Shown here: positions 57,776 to 64,000 of the stretch, one piece after another | Layout of the letters: each line of letters begins with the position of its first letter | Numbering within the stretch: the first letter of the stretch is position 1 | Source of the DNA: Clostridia bacterium | GTDB taxonomy: Bacteria; Bacillota; Clostridia; TANB77; CAG-465 | Length of the DNA stretch: 64,000 nucleotides | NCBI GenBank assembly: GCA_017534305.1 | Contig: JAFWCU010000001.1 | Span: forward strand, 62,001 to 126,000 | Direction of reading: 5' to 3' | Notes under the pieces: generated by a model | The model's database searches: none | Told to the model about the DNA's origin: nothing | The model's input: the letters and a program-made list of their open reading frames with translations, nothing else | Made by a program: the position numbers and the translations under genes

Positions 57776-59146
57776 ATGAGCAAATATAATATTTACAAAA
57801 ATATCAGCCCTAATATATTTAGAGGATATGATATTAGAGCAGTTTATGGACAGGACTTAAATGAAGATATCGCTTACACAATAGGCCTTGGTTTTGGTTC
57901 ATATATTCAAGAGAAAGGATATACAAAATGTTTAGTTGGACATGATAACAGAACTTCTAGTGAACCACTATCTGATGCACTTATTGAAGGTATTACTTCT
58001 ACTGGTGTTGATGTAGTATTCTTAGGTCTTTGTACAACACCAATGTATTACTATGGACAAAAATTCTTAGGAATAGATCCTGGTGTTATGATTACAGCAT
58101 CTCATAATCCAAAAGAATATAATGGCTTTAAAATTGCTTTTGATGATTTTGGAAATGCTTGTGGACAAATGATTCAAGATTTTAGAGTATTTATTGAAGA
58201 AGGAAAATTTAAAAATGGAGAAGGTTCAGTTTCAACTTATGATATTAAAAATGAATACTTAAAAGCAATTAAAGAGTCAATTAGTTTAGGAGATAGAAAG
58301 ATTAAAGTTGTAGTAGATACTGCAAATGGTACAGCATCAATCATTGCTAAAGAAGTTTATGGAATGTTTGATAATGTTGAACTTGTACCACTTTATATAG
58401 ATTCAAATCCAGAATTTCCTAACCATCATCCAGATCCATCAGTTGAAGCGAATAATGCTGATCTTAAGGCTAAAGTGCTTGAAACTGGTGCAGATTTAGG
58501 TATAGGAATTGATGGAGATGGTGATAGAGTAGGAGTAATTGATGAAAATGGTAATATGATTTTCATAGATTTTTATGCTATCATTATTTGGAGAGACATT
58601 ATGTCTAAAGTACAAAACAAACATGCTTTGTTTGATGTTAAATGTTCTAAATCTTTAGCAGACGAAGTTGAAAGACTTGGTGGAATTCCAGTATGCTATA
58701 GAACAGGTAACTCATATATGAAAGCTAAAATGAGAGAAGGAGACTTTGCATTTGGTAGTGAACTTTCAGGACATGTATTTTTCAGAGATAAATGGGATAA
58801 TATAGATGATGGACTTTATGCAGGCTTAAGACTTGTAGAAATACTTTCAAAAACAGATAAATCTTTATCTCATCTTCTTGATGGTGTTAAACGTTATTAT
58901 GCTTCTCCAGAAATAATTATTAAATCTACTGATGACGAAAAGTTTAAAGTGATTGAAAAAGTTAAAGAATATTGTAGACAAAAAGGCTATCAAGTAAATG
59001 ATATAGATGGAGTTAGAGCAGAATTTGATAACGGTTGGGCTTTAGTTCGTGCTTCAAATACAGGACCAAATATTACAGCAAGATTTGAAGGAGTAACAGA
59101 AGAAGATAGAGACAAAATTCAAGAAGAATTTATGGCTTTAATTTAA
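57776..59146 (+). CDS. Phosphomannomutase/phosphoglucomutase
   Basis: 456 residues, GAGGTG upstream. The enzyme interconverts hexose-6- and hexose-1-phosphates to supply nucleotide sugars. Opening FRGYDIRAVYGQDLNED is typical of the AlgC-like PMM/PGM group. The phosphoserine loop is MITASHNPKEYNGFKIA, the metal loop GIDGDGDRVGVIDENG, the sugar loop GSELSGHVFFRDKW, and the phosphate loop RASNTGPNITARFEG. Its position before polysaccharide export and glycosyltransferase genes suggests it feeds that pathway. It differs from GlmM at 10.4 kb in the sugar loop. Confidence 0.93.
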   Translation: MSKYNIYKNISPNIFRGYDIRAVYGQDLNEDIAYTIGLGFGSYIQEKGYTKCLVGHDNRTSSEPLSDALIEGITSTGVDVVFLGLCTTPMYYYGQKFLGIDPGVMITASHNPKEYNGFKIAFDDFGNACGQMIQDFRVFIEEGKFKNGEGSVSTYDIKNEYLKAIKESISLGDRKIKVVVDTANGTASIIAKEVYGMFDNVELVPLYIDSNPEFPNHHPDPSVEANNADLKAKVLETGADLGIGIDGDGDRVGVIDENGNMIFIDFYAIIIWRDIMSKVQNKHALFDVKCSKSLADEVERLGGIPVCYRTGNSYMKAKMREGDFAFGSELSGHVFFRDKWDNIDDGLYAGLRLVEILSKTDKSLSHLLDGVKRYYASPEIIIKSTDDEKFKVIEKVKEYCRQKGYQVNDIDGVRAEFDNGWALVRASNTGPNITARFEGVTEEDRDKIQEEFMALI

Positions 59147-59161
59147 CTTTTTGTATAATAG

Positions 59162-59188
59162 AGAACATGCAAATGCATGTTCTTTTTT
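59162..59188 (+). terminator. Phosphohexomutase terminator
   Basis: Perfect nine-base-pair stem 59162-59170 / 59175-59183, four-base loop, T6. Confidence 0.92.
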
Positions 59189-59267
59189 ATGTAAATAAAC
59201 ATCTTTTATGTAATGTATTACAAGTGAATTCTATGAAGCGACTTAAAATGTTTTGTGAACGATTTGT

Positions 59268-59287
59268 GATAGCTTTTTGATAGCTTT
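59268..59287 (+). repeat. Direct repeat in the leader of the polysaccharide genes
   Basis: GATAGCTTT at 59268-59276 and again at 59279-59287, with TTTCAAAAACTTTCAA just after. It lies in the 297-bp gap before the ABC exporter, about 70 bp upstream of its likely promoter, and may be a regulator site. Confidence 0.4.
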
Positions 59288-59339
59288 CAAAAACTTTCAA
59301 TTTTACTCTAGTTTTGGGGCTGTTTTTTGTCTAAAATGC

Positions 59340-59368
59340 TTTTAAATTTATATTTGATATGATATAAT
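59340..59368 (+). promoter_or_regulatory. Candidate promoter of the polysaccharide export operon
   Basis: TATAAT at 59363-59368 with a weak TTTTAA at 59340-59345 (17 bp) upstream. Confidence 0.45.
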
Positions 59369-59443
59369 TTGGATGTAATGTCTAAGCAAAATATAATAAT
59401 TTTATGATTATAACAAAAGAAGATTTAAGAAAGGGAGTATAGT

Positions 59444-60226
59444 ATGAAAATTATTGATAAATTTAAAGAGATTTTTAAATATAGACATATGTTAATAACT
59501 CTAGTAAAGCAAGACATAAATGGTAGATATAAAGGCTCAATTTTTGGATTTTTATGGACATTACTTAATCCATTATTTATGCTAGTTATCTATTCTGTTG
59601 TTTTTCAGTTTGTATTTAAAAATAACATTGCACACTATCCTATATATTTATTCATAATGTTAATGCCATGGAATGCATTTAATAGTATGTTAATGGTAGG
59701 AACAACTTGCGTATCAAATAATGCAAGTATAATTAAGAAGGTTTATTTCCCAAGGGAAGTATTACCTCTTTCGGTAGTTATTAGTTACACAATACAATAT
59801 TGCTTTTCACTTATTGTAACAATAATAGCAATTTTAGTATCTGGTGTAGGACTTTCATGGTATGCATTAATGCTACCACTTGTAATGCTTGTACAAGTTG
59901 TATTTGCTTTTGCATTGATACTTATATTAGGAGCAATAAATGTATATGTAAGAGATGTTCAATATATGATGACACCAATTCTTATGATATGGATGTATGC
60001 ATCTCCTATATTGTATGATATTTCTATGGTACCTGAAAAATGGCAAAGTTTATATAGATTAAACCCAATGGTAACAATACTTACAGGATATAAAGATTTA
60101 TTATATAATAAACAATTACCAGATTTCCAAAATTTAGGAATTGTATTTGGAGCATCTGTAGTTTTTTGTATAGTTGGCTGGTTAATATTTAACAGATTAC
60201 AAAGACGTTTTGCAGAGGAGGTTTAA
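59444..60226 (+). CDS. ABC-2 polysaccharide exporter, permease subunit (Wzm/TagG type)
   Basis: 260 residues, AAGGGAG upstream. With the ATPase it exports a lipid-linked polysaccharide or teichoic acid across the membrane. The N-terminal amphipathic region LITLVKQDINGRYKGSIFGF and the start of the first membrane segment WTLLNPLFMLVIYSVVF are family hallmarks; about six membrane segments follow, with YASPILYDISMVPEKWQSLY and RLNPMVTILTGYKDLL near the end. The ATPase gene follows one base after the stop. Confidence 0.95.
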   Translation: MKIIDKFKEIFKYRHMLITLVKQDINGRYKGSIFGFLWTLLNPLFMLVIYSVVFQFVFKNNIAHYPIYLFIMLMPWNAFNSMLMVGTTCVSNNASIIKKVYFPREVLPLSVVISYTIQYCFSLIVTIIAILVSGVGLSWYALMLPLVMLVQVVFAFALILILGAINVYVRDVQYMMTPILMIWMYASPILYDISMVPEKWQSLYRLNPMVTILTGYKDLLYNKQLPDFQNLGIVFGASVVFCIVGWLIFNRLQRRFAEEV

Positions 60227-60227
60227 T

Positions 60228-60977
60228 ATGGCTAAGAAAAATAATGACATAGCAATATCTGTAAAAAACGTTACTAAAGAATTTACAGTATATGAAGATA
60301 AATCATATTTCCTAAAAGAAAAAATAGGACATTTAGGAAGAAATAAAAAAAGAAAACACGTAGTTTTACATGACATTAACTTAGATATTAAAAGAGGACA
60401 ATCTGTTGCTTTAATAGGAGTTAATGGTTGTGGAAAATCTACATTATTAAAACTTTTAAATCAAATTATATATCCTGAAAAAGGAAAAATAGAAATAAAT
60501 GGTAAAGTATCTTCTATGATTGAGCTTGGCGCTGGATTTAATACTGACTTTACAGGAAGAGAAAATATTTATTTTAACGCATCAATGTATGGACTTGGAA
60601 AAAAAGATGTTGATCCTATCATTGATCAAATAATCGAGTTTAGTGAGCTGGGAGAATTTATAGAAACTCCAGTTAGAACTTATTCATCTGGTATGTATAT
60701 GAGACTTGCATTTTCTATTGCCGTTAATGTGCAAGCAGAAATATTATTAATAGATGAAATTTTAGCTGTTGGGGATGCACATTTCCAACAAAAATGTTTA
60801 GAAAAGATGAAAGAGCTAAAAGCACAAGGAAAAACTATGGTGTTTGTATCACACAATATTCAACAAGTTAAAAGCTTTTGTGATAGAGCTGTTTGGATTA
60901 AAGAAGGCCATATGATTATGGATGGAACTGTTGATGATGTAACAGACGCTTACCTTAAAGAACAAGGAATTATATAG
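60228..60977 (+). CDS. ABC-2 polysaccharide exporter, ATPase subunit (Wzt/TagH type)
   Basis: 249 residues from ATG 60228 (GAGGAGG upstream; a longer reading would overlap the permease). Walker A GVNGCGKSTLLKLLN, Q-loop region SSMIELGAGFNTDFTGREN typical of the Wzt/TagH group, signature YSSGMYMRLAFSIAV, Walker B EILLIDEILAVGDAHFQQKC and H-loop FVSHNIQQ. The extended C-terminal carbohydrate-binding domain found in some Wzt proteins is absent, so the substrate is probably not recognised by a capped chain end. Confidence 0.95.
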   Translation: MAKKNNDIAISVKNVTKEFTVYEDKSYFLKEKIGHLGRNKKRKHVVLHDINLDIKRGQSVALIGVNGCGKSTLLKLLNQIIYPEKGKIEINGKVSSMIELGAGFNTDFTGRENIYFNASMYGLGKKDVDPIIDQIIEFSELGEFIETPVRTYSSGMYMRLAFSIAVNVQAEILLIDEILAVGDAHFQQKCLEKMKELKAQGKTMVFVSHNIQQVKSFCDRAVWIKEGHMIMDGTVDDVTDAYLKEQGII

Positions 60978-61001
60978 TCCTTAACAAGAGGTGTTATATA
61001 T

Positions 61002-62351
61002 ATGAAATTAGAAAAAGTATTAATATGTTTAGAAAAGATGGGAATTGGTGGTGTTGAAACTGCGGTTTTAAACCAAGTCGCTGCTTTGACTAAACAAGGA
61101 GTGGAGTGTGTTGTTCTTGCAGAAGAAGGAATATACTCTAATAAAGTAGTGGAAATTGGAGCAAAATTTATAGATTTTAAATTTCCCCTAAGAAATTGTA
61201 TTGATGGTGGTATAGTTAAAGAATTAATTAATATTATTAATGAAGAACAAATTACTCAAGTACATATTAATCAATTTCCATGTATGCAATATATGTTGTA
61301 TGCATGCACATATACAAACGTACCTTATGTTGCATATTTACATACAGGTTATGATTTAATAATACGAGAAGATGAATTAAATATATTTAATTGGTATTGT
61401 AAACAATATCCTATATTTAATGAATTATTCCCATTGTATTTTAAAAATGCATCAAAAATTGTTGCTATTACTCAAGTTGCTAAAGATTATTGTGCAAAAA
61501 GATACAATTTAGATATGGATAAAATTATTGTTTGCCCTAATAGCATTGACTTTTCTTTGTTTGAAGAAGAGAAAATTGTAGATAGTAACGAAAAAATATT
61601 TTTATCTATTGGAAGACTTGCTAAGGAAAAAGAAGAATCTCTTTTCCATACAATAGATTTTTATAAAAAGCTTAAAGAAAAAAATAATGCATTTAAATTG
61701 CAAATTGCTGGAGACGGCGATAGCAGGGAGGTAATAGAAAAGTACATTGAAGATAATAATATTAAAGATTGTACTTTTTTAGGGCAAATTAGCAATGTCC
61801 CTGAAGTAATGCATAAATCTTTTATAGTTGCAGGAGTTGGAAGATGTATAATTGATGCTATTGCATCTAAAACATTAGCTTTAATTGTTTCTAAAGATTC
61901 AGTAAGAGATTTTGTTACTCCGAAAAATTTAGGAAAATGTATAGAAGGGAATTTTTCGACTAGTGCAATTGATGCAAGAGACGAAGAAGAAATAATTGAA
62001 GACATATTGAATGTTACTTCAGAAAGTGAACTTGAAATAGTAAATGCTAATTACAAATTAGCAAAAGAAAAATTAGATATAAACAATAATATATTTATAC
62101 TTGACTCTAAAAAAGTAGTATATGATGTTCAAGAAGTATTAACTAGTTTCTTAAATGTAAATCATTATGTAGCAGAAAAGATAGATGAGTATGAAAAGAC
62201 AATTGAATACTTTAAAGAGGAAAATAGTAAGATACCAAGTTATCTTGAAAAAATAGATGATTTAAATGAAAAACTTCAAGCAATTTATGGAAGTAGAACA
62301 TATAAAATTTCAAAGAAAGTATCAAACATAATAAATAGAAAAAATAAGTAA
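61002..62351 (+). CDS. Glycosyltransferase, GT4-like (GT-B fold), with coiled-coil tail
   Basis: 449 residues, AAGAGGTG upstream. The N-terminal Rossmann domain has MGIGGVETAVLNQVAALTKQ, the usual acceptor loop. The C-terminal nucleotide-sugar domain contains IFLSIGRLAKEKEESLFHTI, LQIAGDGDSREVIEKYI and NIKDCTFLGQISNVPEVM. The expected E-x7-E of GT4 retaining enzymes is not obvious: the region after GVGRCIIDAIASKTLALIV is altered. The last 75 residues are a coiled coil ending in YGSRTYKISKKVSNII, a tail common in surface-polysaccharide transferases. It likely builds the polymer exported by the preceding ABC pair. Confidence 0.85.
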   Translation: MKLEKVLICLEKMGIGGVETAVLNQVAALTKQGVECVVLAEEGIYSNKVVEIGAKFIDFKFPLRNCIDGGIVKELINIINEEQITQVHINQFPCMQYMLYACTYTNVPYVAYLHTGYDLIIREDELNIFNWYCKQYPIFNELFPLYFKNASKIVAITQVAKDYCAKRYNLDMDKIIVCPNSIDFSLFEEEKIVDSNEKIFLSIGRLAKEKEESLFHTIDFYKKLKEKNNAFKLQIAGDGDSREVIEKYIEDNNIKDCTFLGQISNVPEVMHKSFIVAGVGRCIIDAIASKTLALIVSKDSVRDFVTPKNLGKCIEGNFSTSAIDARDEEEIIEDILNVTSESELEIVNANYKLAKEKLDINNNIFILDSKKVVYDVQEVLTSFLNVNHYVAEKIDEYEKTIEYFKEENSKIPSYLEKIDDLNEKLQAIYGSRTYKISKKVSNIINRKNK

Positions 62352-62365
62352 AGGAGTATGATAAT

Positions 62366-64000
62366 ATGAATGAATTAAAATTTTTTGATTTCTCAAAAGA
62401 ACCAGGAAAAGTACTAGAAAGAGATATAAATGTAAAAATAGAAAAACCTCTAATTAGTATTATTACGTCATACTATAATGCAAAAGATTATATAATGCAA
62501 ACTGCAAATTGTGTTTTTAATCAAACATTTCCATATTGGGAATGGATTATAGTTGATGATTGTAGTTCTAAAGAGGATCAAGAAATACTTGAAAAGCTAA
62601 AGAACATGGATCAAAGAATAGTATTATATAGAAATGAAGAGAATCTTAATGCTATTAAAACTAGAGATTTTGCAATTAAAAAAGCTAGTGCAGAGTTTAT
62701 TTATATTTTAGATTCAGATGATTTAATAGATAATACTGCACTTGAAACATCTTATGTGGCTATGATGACTCATCCAAAAGCCACTTGGGTGTATAGTAAT
62801 TCTGTTGGATTTGGTTCACAAGAGTATTTATGGTGCCCTCCTTTTGATACAGATAAAGAGAAAAAAGAAAATTTATTATGTTGTACTGCTTTAATTAGAA
62901 AACAAGCTGTACTAGATGTAGGATATATTTCTCCTGAAAAAGGATATGAAGACTGGTCTTTATGGTTAAGACTACTTGCTAATGGTGCAACACCACTTAG
63001 AATGTCATATTATTCTTTCTGGTATAGAAGGCACAATAAAGGAATACTAAGTAGCATTAACTCTAATAATTCTGCTATGAAAAAAGCATTTAAACAAATT
63101 AGAAAACTTGCTAAAAATGTTAAAGAAAAAGCAAATGCTATTCAATTTCCAAAAACTGATGATTATATTAGTTATGGTGCGCATCCTAAAGATTTTGACT
63201 TCGAAATGCCATTTATTCCAGTTGAAAAAAATCAAAAGAGAATATTATGTATTTTCCCTTGGTTAACACTTGGTGGAGCAGATAAATATAATTTACATCT
63301 TTTAGAAAAACTACATGAAGAAGGTTATGAGGTAACAATTGTTACAACTATTCCATGTGAATATGTTTGGAGACAAAAATTTGAAGATTATGCAAAAGAA
63401 ATTTTTGACCTTACTACTTTCTTAGACAAAAATGATTGGCCAGCTTTTATTAGCTATCTAATTAAATCTAGAAATTATGATTTATTATTCCAAAGCAATA
63501 GTATTCAAGGATATTATATGTTACCATGGATAAAATGTATGTATCCAGAATTACCAATAATAGATTATGTACATATGGAGGAATGGCACTGGAGAGATGG
63601 AGGATATCCAAGAGATTCTGTTGCCGTTGAAAAATATTTAGATCACACATATACATGTTCAGCATATTTAATAGATATTATGAAAAAAGATATGCATAAA
63701 CAGAAAGACAATATTGATGTTGTTTATATTGGAACAGAACATGATAAGTTTGATCCAGAAATAACTGAATTACCTAAAGATGAAGAATTAAAGAAACTTG
63801 AAGGTAAGAAAAAAGTTTTGTTCACATGTAGAATTGCAGAACAAAAGAGACCAATGCTTATGGTTGAAATTTTGAAGTACTTATGTAAGAGAAGAAATGA
63901 TATTGGTTTTGTTGTAGTAGGTGATGGAGACATGCTACCTGCTGTTAAAGAAAAAGCTCAAGCTTATGGAATTGCAGATAATATCGCTTGCCTTGGAGTA
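62366..64000 (+). CDS. Bifunctional glycosyltransferase, GT2 followed by GT4-like (partial)
   Basis: The frame opens at ATG 62366 (AAGGAG upstream) and is still open at the window edge after 545 codons. The first part is a GT-A (family 2) domain: ISIITSYYNAKDYIMQTANC, WEWIIVDDCSSKEDQEIL, YILDSDDLIDNTALET (DxD-like) and GYEDWSLWLRLLANG. From about residue 290 a GT-B domain starts with ILCIFPWLTLGGADKYNLHL, then VLFTCRIAEQKRPMLMVEIL and DIGFVVVGDGDML. Two transferases fused in one chain suggest two successive sugar additions. The true C-terminus is outside the window. Confidence 0.9.
   Translation, partial: MNELKFFDFSKEPGKVLERDINVKIEKPLISIITSYYNAKDYIMQTANCVFNQTFPYWEWIIVDDCSSKEDQEILEKLKNMDQRIVLYRNEENLNAIKTRDFAIKKASAEFIYILDSDDLIDNTALETSYVAMMTHPKATWVYSNSVGFGSQEYLWCPPFDTDKEKKENLLCCTALIRKQAVLDVGYISPEKGYEDWSLWLRLLANGATPLRMSYYSFWYRRHNKGILSSINSNNSAMKKAFKQIRKLAKNVKEKANAIQFPKTDDYISYGAHPKDFDFEMPFIPVEKNQKRILCIFPWLTLGGADKYNLHLLEKLHEEGYEVTIVTTIPCEYVWRQKFEDYAKEIFDLTTFLDKNDWPAFISYLIKSRNYDLLFQSNSIQGYYMLPWIKCMYPELPIIDYVHMEEWHWRDGGYPRDSVAVEKYLDHTYTCSAYLIDIMKKDMHKQKDNIDVVYIGTEHDKFDPEITELPKDEELKKLEGKKKVLFTCRIAEQKRPMLMVEILKYLCKRRNDIGFVVVGDGDMLPAVKEKAQAYGIADNIACLGV

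Noticed and set aside
57340-57783. 147-codon - strand ORF across the end of PBP2
   Set aside because: Runs through the PBP2 transpeptidase end and its terminator; Ile/Phe/Cys-rich shadow without start signals.
59188-59443. JUMPstart or similar polysaccharide antitermination element
   Set aside because: The direct repeats there do not match the JUMPstart/ops sequence, which belongs to Enterobacteria.
1-64000. tRNA or rRNA genes, transposases, integrase or phage genes
   Set aside because: I looked for conserved tRNA arms, rRNA segments and recombinase motifs and saw none; a dedicated scan would be needed to exclude small RNAs.

Overview
The window looks like chromosomal DNA from an anaerobic, low-GC (about 30 % by eye) Gram-positive bacterium of the Clostridia/Bacillota. 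Supporting signs are rubrerythrin, a Pta-AckA acetate pathway, an HrcA/CIRCE-controlled heat-shock operon, a T-box in front of thrS, SpoVS, TTGACA-N17-TATAAT promoters, strong AGGAGG ribosome-binding sites, and surface proteins with dockerin, Cna-B and thioester domains typical of gut Firmicutes. A closer placement is not possible from sequence alone. Almost every gene is on the + strand; only a thermonuclease-like gene and one small ORF are on the - strand. I saw no rRNA, tRNA, CRISPR array, transposase or phage gene.

Layout. 1-5.1 kb: end of an unknown gene, a frameshifted tcdA, Nudix, a TtcA-like PP-loop ATPase, two acetyltransferases, a pilin-like surface protein and rubrerythrin. 5.2-10.3 kb: two unknown coiled-coil proteins, two paralogous secreted CAP-BIG2-dockerin proteins and a secreted protein made only of four dockerins. 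10.4-17.4 kb: glmM, rsmE, an S66 peptidase, a formyl-THF cyclo-ligase, SNase (-), ruvB, queH and a membrane-anchored unknown. 17.5-20.4 kb: a PstS-like binding protein and a large anchored unknown. 20.4-22.6 kb: T-box and thrS. 22.7-26.9 kb: thioester/Cna-B adhesin 1. 27-27.9 kb: three small membrane proteins. 28-32.9 kb: hrcA-grpE-dnaK-dnaJ. 33-40 kb: SH3-VanW protein and the 1882-residue thioester/Cna-B adhesin 2 with 17 repeats and LPKTG. 40-48.7 kb: a small - strand ORF divergent from spoVS, then an apparent operon of an anchored SBP-5 protein, pta, ackA, M24 and M18 peptidases and rodA. 48.8-50.6 kb: small membrane protein, ASCH protein, dus. 50.6-57.7 kb: ylmH (apparently leaderless), mtaB, DUF4321-like gene, mreB, mreC, mreD, PBP2. 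57.8-64 kb: phosphohexomutase, an ABC-2 polysaccharide exporter pair and two glycosyltransferases, the last cut by the window edge.

How they fit together. The dominant theme is the cell envelope: amino-sugar supply (glmM), the elongation machinery (rodA, mreBCD, PBP2), export and assembly of a surface polysaccharide, and a set of secreted or anchored surface proteins. A second theme is tRNA and rRNA modification (tcdA, TtcA-like, queH, dus, mtaB, rsmE); two of these act on the same nucleotide, t6A37. The best candidates for undescribed biology are the dockerin cluster at 6.3-10.3 kb, which has no cohesin in view, the two thioester adhesins, the SBP-5 protein with a long basic cytoplasmic tail, and the palindromes at 5161-5181 and 27977-27998. 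Starts were moved downstream of the longest ORF wherever a ribosome-binding site or a promoter -10 element required it.
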